From: Argyresthia goedartella
Taxonomy: Eukaryota; Arthropoda; Insecta; Lepidoptera; Argyresthiidae
DNA length: 64,000 bases
NCBI GenBank assembly: GCA_949825045.1
Contig: OX463815.1
Coordinates: 16,175,231-16,239,230, forward strand
Direction of reading: 5' to 3'
Positions 43,539 to 54,751 of this stretch are shown in pieces (the first letter of the stretch is position 1; each line of letters starts with the position of its first letter). A program made the translations under genes and the position numbers. The notes under the pieces are model-generated. The model was not told where the DNA came from and did no database searches. It saw only the letters and a program-made list of their open reading frames with translations.

Positions 43539-43880
43539 ATGCTGACGTTGTTATTCGCGGCGTGGTCGGCGGCGCGGGTGCTAGGCTGGCGCGCGGGGAT
43601 GGCTGTCGGCACTCCTGACGCTGACGAGGCGCCGGATTTGCCGCGGCTGCGGTCCGCGCGCGCCTCCTCGGACCTCTCCACGCTCAGCGCCACCAGCTCC
43701 AGCCGCACCAGCAGCGGCGACAACAGCAACAGCAAGAGGTCCACGTCTCGATCGCTCAACACTCCCCACCACACGTCTCCCCGCTCAACACTCCCGCACT
43801 CCACCTGCCAGGCACACGTGAATCGCGAAGGCTGTAACTTTAACAACTTGTTAGCAGAGATGACGGCTGTAATTAAGTAG
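43539..43880 (+). CDS. Possible N-terminal coding exon, Ser/Arg-rich, unidentified
   Basis: ATG at 43,539 opens 113 codons to TAG 43,878-43,880. A second ATG in better context (GGGGATGG, 43,599) begins MAVGTPDADEAPDLPRLRS. The first start would add a hydrophobic MLTLLFAAWSAARVLG that could act as a signal peptide. The body is low complexity: SSDLSTLSATSSSRTSSGD, then NSNSKRSTSRS. No domain is recognisable. A splice donor inside the frame is possible (candidate CACAC|GTGAAT near 43,818), in which case the last part is intronic. It follows the CpG island, which supports a gene start, but a chance frame in GC-rich DNA is not excluded. Confidence 0.3.
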   Translation: MLTLLFAAWSAARVLGWRAGMAVGTPDADEAPDLPRLRSARASSDLSTLSATSSSRTSSGDNSNSKRSTSRSLNTPHHTSPRSTLPHSTCQAHVNREGCNFNNLLAEMTAVIK

Positions 43881-43884
43881 TTCC

Positions 43885-44225
43885 TGTAACTTTAACAACT
43901 CTACCTGCAGCGGCAGAGCTTATAGTTCTCTCCTTCTGTAAGGTTATCCAAAAAGGTAGGAAAAGTAATGAGTACCTGCCCCACCTCCTTAGTTACCGTC
44001 GTTTATTACCACTGGTTCCCTGATTGAGCCGCGTTGCGTAGGTGTGTTAAAAGTTTCATTAAAAAATAGTGCACAATAGTATACTCTTCGCATGATCAAC
44101 AACACAACCCCACACTAATGACGAAGACTGCACTTTATTAGAACTCGTACCTAAGTAAATTAATACTCGTTGCTTAGGCTTCTAACAAAATACTGACTAT
44201 TCTTATACGTTGCAGTGCTTTTAAG
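43885..44225. other. No gene seen
   Basis: CTGTAACTTTAACAACT at about 43,886 repeats a block at 43,832, a small local duplication. The rest is unassigned. Confidence 0.35.
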
Positions 44226-44227
44226 TA

Positions 44228-44352
44228 ATATTTACATTTATACACCGGCACATAAATTGGTTCTGGCCTCAGACTAGGATACGCTGCGGCGTGGGAACTA
44301 GAAACCACGACTTCACACACTTATAAACATCCTAGACATGGGTTTTTTGATG
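44228..44352 (-). repeat. S-family SINE body without tRNA head
   Basis: GGCACATAAATTGGTTCTGG, ACTAGGATACGCTGCGGCG and GGGAACTAGAAACCACGAC correspond to the complement of the SINE body. The sequence breaks off before the box regions. Confidence 0.65.
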
Positions 44353-44354
44353 CA

Positions 44355-45470
44355 AAATGTATGTTTATCGCACTGTCAACTAAATTGTCACACTCATATC
44401 AGTTGAGATTATCAGCTCTACGTCTATAGACGTCATTACAAGATTTTCTTGAGCTGAGGATAAGAATTTATATAAATACATGATTATATACTTCCACAAG
44501 TTAATAACACCTACTCACGCAATAACTCATTCTTTCTCAAAACATCTCGTCGGTTTTATAACTTCCTTTAATCATAAGTTTTAAAAGAAACAAAAATACC
44601 TTTACCTTCAGTAGGTAGACACCTCATTGCATACTAAATGATGGCCAATCATTCAAGGCAATGCACGTAATCAAAGAAATTATATTTACTGTTCTTCTGC
44701 GTCAGAAATCTCACGCAACTGTATGCTATTTTAGCTCTATTGGAATTAACCCACACACATACGCAGGTGTTCTGACAGAGAACATTTACCGGTACTATAT
44801 TCCAAAGATTGCTTTAGTGATCTTGGTATTACGCGTAACGATTAAAATATATGAATCGTGAAAGCATATAATTATTTGTAACATTGAGTGCATTGTATTT
44901 GCTTGCATATGTTTTGATTTTCTGTTCCAATTTAAGTGCTAAGCAAAAAATAGATCTACCGATGCCGCGTCTGTGTCTATAAGAGCATTATTGAGTTTAA
45001 GGCAGAGGGGAAGAATTAAATGTATGTATACATTAAATAAACTGAAATGGCTATTAGTATCTTTGGAACAGCCATTACTCGGTGGCTTGCCCCGGCAGAA
45101 AGTTATGAAATTATGCTGTAACAGGAAATTGTATTTAAACGACATCAAAGTAGATTTCCGCTTGATTTTGAGGCTGTTTCCTTTGCCGCTTTATCGGACA
45201 GAATACAGGAAATTGAATATTTCACAATATTCTAAATACAGACTCTATATTACCGGTAATAAAACGATTTTATTTAAATTTCAGTAGCTTTATCTACTTA
45301 TCTGTTCTGTTTCTCTCACATCAATCCCGAAATATGTTATATGAATGATAACAAATAAGTGATCAAAGAAGGTATGGGGACATATAAATATTTAATATCA
45401 CAATATATATTAGTTTAGAATATATTAGTGTCAAAATATATAAAATCAGAATAAATAATGTTTGAAAGGT
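44355..45470. other. No gene recognised
   Basis: A 104-codon frame (44,973-45,287, plus) is basic and has no recognisable domain, signal peptide or splice context. I treat it as chance. Confidence 0.35.
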
Positions 45471-45729
45471 TACTGTTACGAGTAATGCTAGAAGAGAGAG
45501 TAAAACTATGTTTACCCGGGTTTACTTAGGATTACCCAGCTCTTTGGGTAAAGTCCCAATATTAATTACACACAACTAGGTCTACCCAACACTGGTTGAA
45601 TGCAATTTGAACTAAATTTTAATTCGGAGTTTATCCATACTCACCTTGTTCTACCCAATGCTGGCTTGATCATGTTATAAAAATTTGTGAAATAAAACGT
45701 TAGTGACACCCCACGTTCTCAAAGTATTA

Positions 45730-46264
45730 AAAGGCAAGTCAAAAATCAAACATTCATAAAATACTAAAGTTGTCGTAATAGATATTATTTATTTAAACTG
45801 CTGTGACACTTTGAATTGCAGATTTTTCCTGCAGCCATGCATTTACACTTCTTTGTAGCACATTTTTTGCAATGACACATTTTATATAGGCTTGGCCTTA
45901 CCGAAATAAGAAATTACTGATGATCTCTATAGGCTCCCCGACCCGCCATCAGCGACTGTCGCGACTGCAGCGACTGATTGTTTGCAAGTTGACGTAATTA
46001 ATGTTGTTTTTCATATGATATATTTTCAGTGTCAATCAGTTTATCCCTGACACTCAGAAAACTGGTCCCTTGAGAATGTTTCTCGATAGTTCCACGTTCG
46101 TTTCCTAGCCTAAAGAGAACATCAGTAATTTCTAATTTTAATAAGGTCAAGCTTTAAAAAAGGTATAATTGCAAAACAAAATGTCACAGCAGCTTAAATA
46201 AATAATATCATTTACGACATCGTTAGTACTTTGTTTATGAATGTTTATTTTTTGACTTGCCTTT
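45730..46264. mobile_element. Nested MITE N (535 bp) with long inverted termini
   Basis: It begins AAAGGCAAGTCAAAAAT and ends ATTTTTTGACTTGCCTTT. Arms of about 100 bp match, including AACATTCATAAA, GATATTATTTATTTAA and GCTGCTGTGACA. A further internal pair, AGAAATTACTGATGATCTC and AACATCAGTAATTTCT, continues the fold. Possible TTAA at both ends. Non-coding. Confidence 0.78.
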
Positions 46265-46270
46265 AAATAC

Positions 46271-46636
46271 TTTACCTACACACGTATCATAAACCCTCTT
46301 TACTGCGTCCAAAAACTTTACGTTACGACCAGCATAATGATAAACTTCTTAAATTGGTAAAAACTCATTACTTATCTGAATATTGATACATTATGATCAT
46401 AATGTATAAAAATATATCAAATTATGACATTCTAATTTGGAACGCCGACGGCCGCCTGCGTGCCACCCCTAGTTTGTCTGTGAAGTTGGTACTACAGAAC
46501 AAGCCAAACAGCTAACAGCTGCAGAGCAATGATCAATCCCACAATGCCGGTCAAACATGCGGTTCCTGAACACATCAAAGAGAGCTTATGATGTGTGTGT
46601 AGATGAACTAGTGTATGTAACTGTACATATATGTAA
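46271..46636 (-). repeat. Repeat X, copy c (lacks hairpin side part)
   Basis: It starts TTTACCTACACACGTATC and ends near AGTGTATGTAACTGTACAT. The CATTAA...CTCGAG hairpin portion present in the other copies is missing. Confidence 0.82.
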
Positions 46637-46974
46637 ATTATAGGTTTTAAATTTTATTTTATTAAAATATCGAAGGGTTTAACAAAAGCTATCAATGCTC
46701 GTTTTAATTTCACCAATTATTATAAAACATTACCCAGCCAGCATTGGGTAGATCTAGGTAAGTATGGTTAAACTCCGAATTAAAATTTATTTCAATAATT
46801 ATTGAGACTTACACCTAACATGACCCTACCAGTATGGATAGACCTAGTTATGTACGGGTAAACGCCACCGAATACAAATTAATATTCGGACTTTACCCAA
46901 ATAGCTAGAGTAATCCTGAGTAAACCCGGGTAAACCTAGGTTTACTCTCTTTTTTAGCATTACCCGTAACATAG

Positions 46975-48360
46975 CTATTAAAATTCATAAAGTAGATTCC
47001 ATAATGTTTGAAATACAACATGTTTATGTGAATGAGTGCTTGAACGAGTTGATGAATGAATGAATCAATTAATTAATGAAAAAAATATATATAATAAATA
47101 TGGATAAAGTAATGAATGGCACCGATGCCAGCCAGAGTTACTCTGATACCGATAAATCGGTATAAGGTGAGTTTAAATTTGGTCCAAAGTAGTCTGTGTC
47201 GGGGATAAGCACTGGTGCTTACAACAAATACAGGTCACATCAGCCGACAAAATAAACCCAGCTTATGTACCAGGTGACGCAAAAACATTTAAGGAGGGGA
47301 ACACCAGCTCTAGGGATGGGGTTAGGAGGTGGGGCATTCAAGCGATCGACTGTTCACCCTAAAGCCAATATGGGAAAATTGGTAAGGTAGGATCCTAATC
47401 CTAATTTTGGAGAGCTGAATTGTTTTTAATCTCCTTCTTCTTCTCGTAGTCCTCTGGTTAGTTTACTTTACTCGGCCACGTGATTTATTGTCGTGGCAGT
47501 CGTGGGTGCAGGCCTAGCTTCCTCTTCGAATTCTCTTCGGAGTCCGTTTCTGGAATTTTGTTGATTTAGCTGATGTAGGTCTAAATTTGTTTCAGTCCTA
47601 TATCTGCCGTCGTAAGTTCTTCTTGGCTTTGCGTATTGTTTTTCATTTAAGAGTCATGAACATTATTTCATACGATATTACGTACTGAACTGTTTCCGGC
47701 AGCGCGCGGCGGTTGATCTTCACCTAGGTATTCTATATCGTCCGACTGCGCACACGTTGTTCATTGTTTGCGGTCTACTCAAATTCTGCCTGCAATGACT
47801 TGTGCCTCTCATGTTTGTCCTGGGCCGCAAATTCGATAATTGATTTCACAGAATATGAAACTGCCATCTCCAGCTCCTCATTATAAGTAACACTTGCCAA
47901 ACCATGTATCCATAATTATGTGATTTGTATGAAAATCAAATTTATCTCGTAGATTTTTTGATATAATTGCAAACAAACAAATATCTGTTGAAGATTCACC
48001 TATTCACATGCTAATGATCATTTTCCTGTCCTGTTTCCTTCCGGTTAATGCAACCTTATCCACAATTTGATTCGTTTTGGTTGTGTTTTTTTGAGGTAAT
48101 AGTTATTAGATATGTACTGAAACGACCTCACCCGATGTTGCCCATTGATATGCATTATCTTTTCACTGATCGGACCATTGGGCAAAAAATAGGTCTATTA
48201 TTCTCGGAGCAACCAGGCACACGTCCACGCACTTCGATGGTCCAAAATCAACCTTTTATCTAAGTTCAAAACATATAAAACACCAAAAACATAATGCTTA
48301 GAAGACATCAATCAATCAACAAATAAATGACCTCTTTTTCTAAGAAAAGTACTGAAATAC
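46975..48360. other. Unassigned; probable old repeat around 47,100-47,400
   Basis: The segment 47,115-47,390 (CACCGATGCCAGCCAGAGTT, CCGATAAATCGGTATA, GATAAGCACTGGTGCTTAC) has the feel of LINE 5' sequence, but I cannot name it. AAG|GTGAGT at 47,167 looks like a donor, but a stop directly precedes it in the frame opened by the local ATG. Nothing else is recognised up to 48,360. Confidence 0.3.
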
Positions 48361-48364
48361 ACCC

Positions 48365-48806
48365 TTTTTAGGGTTCCGTACCCGAAGGGTTCCAAACGGG
48401 ACCCTATTACTAAGACTTCGCTGGCCGTCCGTCCGTCCGTCCGTCCGTCCGTCCGTTCGTCCGTCTGTCACCAGGCTGTATCTCAAGAACCTAGCTAGCT
48501 AGAGAGTTGGAATTTTCACAGATTATGTATTTCTGTTGCCGCTATAACAACAAATACTAAAAAACAGGATAAAAGAAATATTTAAGGGGGCTCCCATACA
48601 ACAATTCTTTCAATACCACATACAAACTTATGGATGCACCTGGTTACGTACATGGAGTGTGAAAGTAACCGCACCCAATAACTTTGTAAACAATATTTTG
48701 CTGTGTAAAATCCAAACTATTCACTCCACACCATCGCTTCCATTGAACGGTGGTACGAAACCCTTCGTGCGCGATTTAGACTCGCACTTGACCGGTTTTT
48801 TAATAT
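48365..48806 (-). repeat. Repeat Y, complete short copy, with (CCGT)n
   Basis: From TTTTTAGGGTTCCGTACCCG to GACTCGCACTTGACCGGTTT. The GGACGGACGG block has expanded into a CCGT tetranucleotide run at about 48,424-48,465. A typical complete member in inverse orientation. Confidence 0.85.
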
Positions 48807-48819
48807 TGTTCACCAACTT

Positions 48820-48850
48820 CTAGTTTTTCGTTCTTACATGTCAAACTAAC
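48820..48850 (-). repeat. V core fragment
   Basis: GTTCTTACATGTCAAACTAA followed by CAC is the complement of the V core end (GTGTTAGTTTGACATGTAAG). No arms are evident. Confidence 0.5.
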
Positions 48851-48869
48851 ACTCCACACTACATGAGAA

Positions 48870-49370
48870 TATACATTTTGAAAATAATGTATTCCAAGTT
48901 TTTGGATTAAGAACTGTCAAATGACTTTACATATTTTGATACATAGGTATATTTCAATATTTAGGTACCCCATCCATTAGTATTTGTCACTGGTAAAGTA
49001 TTGTCAAGCCTTGATACATTTTTGGTTTATTATAACAACATTCAATACAAACAAATAATTTGAAGTCACACATAAAATGTGAGTTGGCCTTGTGCGCTCA
49101 ATACCAATTAATAAATTCAAGAAACACAGAATGGCATTTATTAATTAAACACAGGTCGAAGCTCTAACGGTTATATCGAGAGGAGTAACAATGCAATAAA
49201 TATAAAACTAGGTATAGCCGAGTTAATAAACGTGCACCCATGCCTCAGAATCCTTTCAAAAGAATATCTGAAGCGAAATGTGCTTTTATCTCAGGATACT
49301 TTGTATCGGCACACAGGATGTAACAGAATAGTCATCATTTGAGAGTGTATTATAACTATAATATGAACAC
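48870..49370. other. No gene seen
   Basis: AT-rich DNA. Confidence 0.35.
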
Positions 49371-49371
49371 A

Positions 49372-49470
49372 CACGTAAACATCTAAATACAGGCACATAC
49401 ATTGCTCCTGGCCCCTGTGACGTGGTACCAAAACAGCGACGATGTACACAAACAGACCAATGGAAATTAC
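49372..49470 (-). repeat. S-family SINE body fragment
   Basis: AGGCACATACATTGCTCCTG and GCCCCTGTGACGTGGTACC are a shortened complement of the SINE body, with a deletion where CACACTAGGA would be. Confidence 0.55.
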
Positions 49471-49734
49471 TCGATCAATGCGTCTCTATTTTACATTTAC
49501 CCATACTCCTGTATTGCTTCGTCAAATAATAAAAAAAAACTGTGATTGAATGAAACATATTTTTTCTGCATGGGTATTGTTTTGCAGAATAATGTCACTA
49601 AAAACCCCTTCAAATATGACTACAACTACATTTTTTGGCTACGCTCTGTATACTCATCGGCCCAGTAAGTAACTCATCGGCGCCCCTCAAGCGGTCATTA
49701 GATATTTTCAAATAAGTACTTACTTATATTTCGG

Positions 49735-49862
49735 GATAATATTTGTAAATCTGGATCTCCAGCTATCTAAATACCAAATTTCATCACAATCGGTTCCGCC
49801 AGTAGTTTTTGCTCGAAGAAGTAACACGCACAGTTTCACAGTTATAATATTAGCAGGGTATG
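49735..49862 (-). repeat. Common lepidopteran dispersed repeat, minus strand
   Basis: AAATACCAAATTTCATCACA, ATCGGTTCCGCCAGTAGTTT, and GTTATAATATTAGCAGGG at the end fit the inverse of the repeat at 34,258. Confidence 0.6.
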
Positions 49863-51466
49863 CACACGTGTCATGATCTATAACTCCCCAACCCGGCCAC
49901 GCGCCGCACCTTGATTAGCCCTAGCTAATTAGAGTTTCACCTCGGAATGTGAGATAATAAGCTGGAAACATTCATAAACCCTTTATTTGGACATCCTTAA
50001 CGTTGTCTCAAAAGTCACAATAGATCACGAATCGGTGTCTTAAGTTATTCGAGGTCAAAGGTGTAAAAAAAAACAGAAATATCTCCCTCCCTATGGTTTC
50101 AATGATGATGGCATTTTCATGGCAATTGTAGGGCATAACGTTCTAAATATTGTTTCAAAGGTCACAATAAATGACATGTCCGCGTATCACGTTATTCAAG
50201 CTCAAATGTAAAAAAAACGGTGTCTGGCAACTATCTCGCTTCCTATGCTTTTGATTATAATTGAGCCTGAACAAAAATTGTAGATCAGAAAATTCTCTAC
50301 ACATATGCTCCTAAGCATTTTCTATAAGTCAAAGCGTTTTCGAAGCGATGTGAAGTTAGCCCAACACTTCTTAGGAACGTCTCTAAAATTTTAGACGATT
50401 TAGACCTTTTTTGGACCCCCCCCCTAAATACGAAGTTTCAGATTTCGACCTCGCTTAGTTTTCGTAAAAAAAAAAAAAAACGTTACAAACACCAGCCCAA
50501 CACATGCGAGTAAAAAGTTGAAACTCATAGCTTTTACGGGCCTGATTTTGACCCCCCAGGAAATGTTATCAGAATAAGTTTCTGAGAAAAAAAATAAAAA
50601 CAACGGCAACAATGTCGTCAAGGTAAACAAGCTCATAAGGAATGGAACGCATGAGAAGGTAGGACTTTATTTTAATAGGCAGAGGACTCCGAAAGTTACC
50701 GAAATACGAGGTTTCCGATTTTGAACTTATGTGGTTTCGACGTAAGATGACAAAACATCCGAACATAATTTGAGTGTAATCTGCAAACACCAGCCCAACA
50801 GTGCTAGTATATTGTTGAAACTCACAGCGTTCAAGGAGGCGATTTTGACCCCCCAGGGAAAGTAATCAAAACATCTGTATGTCATATAGTATCAGTGATG
50901 TATGGCTTTATGCCATGCTAGGTTAATCGTATTTCCCGGGAATAGCTTAAAAATCTATAATTATTACTAACTCAAGATTATTTATTCATTAAATGATTAT
51001 TGAGTTGGTCAGATATACTTGTTTAAAAATTGTTAGATACGACGAGATGTTAGATTCTTTCGCTCAAATCCAGAAGTTGCTGTTGCGCTTGTCGTAGGGA
51101 TTCGACTGCAAGCGAAGGGAGTGCGTGTTAAGGCCGCTCCCCGTTATTGTGAATTTTACTTTACTTTACTACAAAAACAGATACAACAAAATGGAAACTA
51201 AGTGTGCAAAGGCGAGCTTATCTCTAAAAAGGGATTTCTTCTAGCAAACCAAGGATGGACAATTGGACAGGATACATTAAAAAACAGGTAGAGCTATGTA
51301 CACAACGTTAAATAGTTAAAATAATAAACTACTTACCTACTACTTATATAAATAAATAATATTAATACAAATAGAAAAAGTATACTACAAAATATATATC
51401 AAAACAATATACTTACATAAGTATATTAAGGAAAAGAAAGATAGTGTTCTTTAAAGCGACTTTTAA

Positions 51467-51913
51467 TAGTAGTTTATGTGACTGCTACATAATGGAGGGC
51501 ATTATTACTCGAGAGTTTTAGTGCCTAATTATATACAGTTACATACACTAGTTTATCTACACACATATCATAAGCTCTCTTTGATGTGTTCAGGAACCGC
51601 ATGTTTGACCGGCATTGTGGCTCTGCAGTGGTTTAGTTTGTTCTGTAGTACCAACTTCACGCAGGCGGGCGTCGGCGTTCGTAATTTGAATGTCAGTACC
51701 AACTTCACAGACAAACCAGGGGCGGCACGCAAGCGGGCGTCAGCGTTCGAAATTTGAATGTCATAATATGTAGAAAAACTACACATTATGGTCATAATGT
51801 GTAATTTTTCAGATAAGAAATGAGTTTTTACCATGTAGTTTAACATTATGCTGATCGTAACGTGCGGTTTTTGTACGCAGTAAAGAGGGTTTATGATACG
51901 TGTGTAGATAAAA
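51467..51913 (+). repeat. Repeat X, copy d
   Basis: TAGTAGTTTATGTGACTGC to CGTGTGTAGATAAA. It contains an internal duplication of the AGTACCAACTTCAC...GCGTTCGNAATTTGAATGTC block. The left hairpin is shortened. Confidence 0.85.
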
Positions 51914-51920
51914 GTATTAA

Positions 51921-52437
51921 AATTCAAAACGATCTCGTAAGAAGCCAGGATTAAATAAGATGTTGAAGAAGCAGATGAGTATATGACGGATAGGGAGCCA
52001 CTTCAACTCCCTGCCATACTCCGAGACGTGGTCACACTTGCGCAGGCCGAAGGTAAATCGTATCCCGTACGCGCTGACCCAATATACGTCAGCCTAACCG
52101 AACAGGGGAAGGAGAAGAAACCATGGCAAGCGTGATTTTTGTCTGATGAGGAAGGAAGTATTGAAGTCGCATGAGGGAGTGAAAAGTGGCAAAGACATGC
52201 CTACTGACTTCGCTGACATGCGCTGACCAGGAAATTTGGTTAGCGAAGAAAACTTCTATATTTTTGGCGTTAGTACTATGTGAGATAATGGTTCCATCAT
52301 AGGTTACAGGGGCAATGGAATGATTTTGTAACAAGTAAAGGGAAAACCTGCAACCAATAATCATAGCCTGCGACTTACTAGGGTTGACAAGTAGTCCAAA
52401 AGAATTAGCCCAGTCCCTGATTCTCTCGAGATCAGCA
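51921..52437 (-). pseudogene. Jockey/CR1-like LINE reverse transcriptase remnant
   Basis: On the minus strand the frame reads LERIRDWANS, FGLLVNPSKSQAMIIG, SWSAHVSEVSRHVF and LMRLQYFLPHQTK. After a frame break and a deletion it continues LRKCDHVSEYGRELKWLP and FLRDRFEF. These are ordered blocks of the reverse transcriptase and following thumb region of jockey/CR1-type LINEs. The YADD catalytic motif would lie upstream and is missing. At one side it abuts repeat X copy d, at the other the tandem subrepeats of the P2 arm, so it probably inserted into or was trapped by P2. Confidence 0.72.
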
Positions 52438-52949
52438 ACTTTTGAGACAATGTTTAGAATTGTATGCCCTGCAATTGATATGACGATGCCATCATCATTA
52501 AAACCATAGTAAGCGATATATTTATTTTTATTAATTTTGAGCTTGAATAAAGTGAGACGCGGACACGTGATTTATTGTGACTTTTGAGACATTATTAAGA
52601 ATATTATGCCCTACAATTGTTTTGAAGATGCCATTATGATTGAGAGCATAAGAAGCGAGATATTGGCTGAAACCCGTTGTTTGTTACGTTTGCGCTTGAA
52701 TGTCGTGAGACTCGGTCACGTGATTTATTGTGACTTTTGAGTCATTGTTTAGAATTGTATGCCCTTCAATTATTATGAAGATGTTATCATCATTGAAGCC
52801 ATAAGAAGGGAGATATTTGCCAGTTATAGATTTTTTACCTTGAATAACTTAATATTTATTGTTACTTTTGGGACAACATTAAGGATGCCTATATAAAGGG
52901 TTTATGCAAGTTTCTAGAATATAAACTTACATTACGAGGTTAAACCCCT

Positions 52950-53875
52950 TGACAACCTTAACTTTCTTGCATGATATCCCCACAATCTAGCATAGCAACG
53001 TCCGATGTTCGCGATCGAGGCGCCGCCGATAGATAGCAACTTCTATTATAAAATCAGGTGATGTAGGAATAAATCAAGAAGGCGGAGCACCCTTCGAAAT
53101 CTCTTAATCTCTATAGAATTAACTTAATTTTTTATGATAATTTAAATATGTTAATTATTTACTTAGTTTAAAAACGTATGTGCTCGTAGGCACGTACCTT
53201 CTTTTGCTTACGGATAATAGTTGATATTGTTACTAGAGTAACAATTACTTTACCATCCTATACAGACTAAGAACCAATATCAATATCTAAGAACTAAGAA
53301 TGAATATCTATCTAATCTTATCTTTTGGCCCTATTACATAGTATTAGTACTATCTCGGTTGCCATTGATTTCGAACTACTATCCTCCATTATATGATTTA
53401 GAGCGTCTAATATGCTACAGTATAACGAAAAAACTACTTAATCACGTCACGTAGGATTGCATTGAATTACCCAACGGCATGTAGCATTCAAATCTAGGGA
53501 CAACGTATATCCGAAGAAGTGAACTATTGCAAATAAATTGTGGCTGAAGTGGTCATTAGGTAATGCAATTTGACCTGCGCCGGCCTGAAACTAAACTCGA
53601 CAAAATGTGGTCCGCTTCTGAGGTTTAATTTTAAATGGAACTGAAGTTATACCACAGAAAAACTAATATGAATGTCGCACTACTGGTATCCAAGCGGCGA
53701 ATAATAGTTATATAGTTAGTTAATAGTTTTGGTTAACAAGTATAATAATATCAACAGTATATTTACTTGTAAAATAGTGTTCTAGGCCCTGCTTGGGAAT
53801 GTTGCCTTTTTCGGCCATAACGATACCTTTTTTAGAGCGCATCTCCTATTCGAGCATAGAAAATAACTAACTACA
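52950..53875. other. No gene seen
   Basis: AT-rich DNA without recognised elements. Confidence 0.35.
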
Positions 53876-53878
53876 CAT

Positions 53879-54072
53879 ATAGTGGATAGCGGATTGCAAT
53901 AGCGGTCATACACTCCTGTCTACCACTTAACGCTGGTGATTGGGTTAACGATACATAATTATTGCGTGCAACATTCGAAATTACTGTCGTTTAGGGTGTC
54001 ATTTATGATTCGTTTCGCAGTAGCAGTCGGGTCAATGACCGCTATCGCAACACTAACGCGTACCCACTATAC
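53879..54072. mobile_element. Small MITE, about 190 bp, TA-flanked
   Basis: Left ATAGTGGATAGCGGATTGC, AATAGCGGTCAT; right ATGACCGCTATCGCAACAC, CGTACCCACTAT. The inverted termini are about 45 bp with a few mismatches, and TA is present at both ends. No coding sequence. Confidence 0.65.
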
Positions 54073-54074
54073 CT

Positions 54075-54750
54075 TAAATAATGCCTAAAATTAATAAAAT
54101 ATTATCGTGACGACTTTACCCAGGCGCGCGTGGCTCACAGATTGTCCAGATTTTATTCTTCATTCGACCAGAAAAAATCTAATTACACCTATCATTCTTA
54201 AGGCGTCGCGTTAGGCCAGTACTGTTGTAAATAACAAATTTCGCAAAATAATGAGTATTAAAGCAGTTGTTTTAATATTCTAGCTTGTTGGTGAATATCA
54301 GCATCAATTGACCAACGCATAAACGTAATTTGATTATTTTTATAGAAAAGTGATCCCAAATTATCATAAAATCACTACATTTTATTTTTTTACAATTTCG
54401 CATTGCCTTTCAATCTCTTTACTTGTTATTTATTTAATCATTATAAAAATATGAAGTTAAATTGCTCTATTAGTCCTATATACATCGACTACTTAAAAGC
54501 CTTTTTAACATTTTAATTCCTATTTCTATAAATGTGAGTTGAAAGTGAAATTCTAAGTTCCGCTGTTGGGGTCTTCCGCCTTAAACAGTATTTACATATC
54601 TGCTGTGAAATGTGCCTCACTACCATCATAATACACATACTTAAGGTGCATACAAACAAATGACTTGTGGCACCATTGAGGGCCATAGACCCGTAACTTT
54701 GCGAAAGCACTTCTCATATTACCGATAGCGGGTTAAAAGGTTCTATAAAT
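54075..54750. other. No gene seen
   Basis: AT-rich DNA. Confidence 0.35.
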
Positions 54751-54751
54751 A

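Larger units (their letters stand above)
45474..46971. mobile_element. Inverted-repeat element P1, about 1.5 kb, with nested insertions
   Basis: About 250-280 bp at each end are inverted copies: TGTTACGAGTAATGCTAG (left) pairs with the complement of CTAGCATTACCCGTAACA-type sequence (right). GTTTACCCGGGTTTACT, TTTGGGTAAAGTCC, CTACCCAATGCTGGCT and TTTTAATTCGGAGTTTA also match across. The arms are themselves built from repeated TACCC words. The centre holds element N (45,730-46,264) and repeat X copy c (46,271-46,636). ATAATGTTTGAAA occurs outside both ends but at unequal distances. No transposase. Confidence 0.8.
49931..52948. mobile_element. Foldback-like element P2, about 3.0 kb, inverted arms with tandem subrepeats
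   Basis: The left end (CATAAACCCTTTATTTGGAC, ATCCTTAACGTTGTCTCAAA) is the inverse of the right end (GGGACAACATTAAGGATGCC, ATAAAGGGTTTATG). Each arm has direct subrepeats around GTCACAATA: about 150 bp apart on the left (49,997 and 50,146), and three spacings of 131-153 bp on the right (52,439, 52,581, 52,734, 52,865). Between the arms lie a second tandem duplication (CAAACACCAGCCCAAC at about 50,487 and 50,784), repeat X copy d and a LINE remnant. No transposase was found. Confidence 0.7.

Noticed and set aside
43322..43846. 174-codon minus-strand frame in GC-rich DNA
   Set aside because: Low stop frequency in GC-rich sequence explains it. There is no domain, and the opposite frame after the CpG island is the better candidate.
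47115..47172. Exon ending at AAG|GTGAGT (47,167)
   Set aside because: The only local ATG frame stops (TAA) just before the donor, and the segment looks like part of an old repeat.
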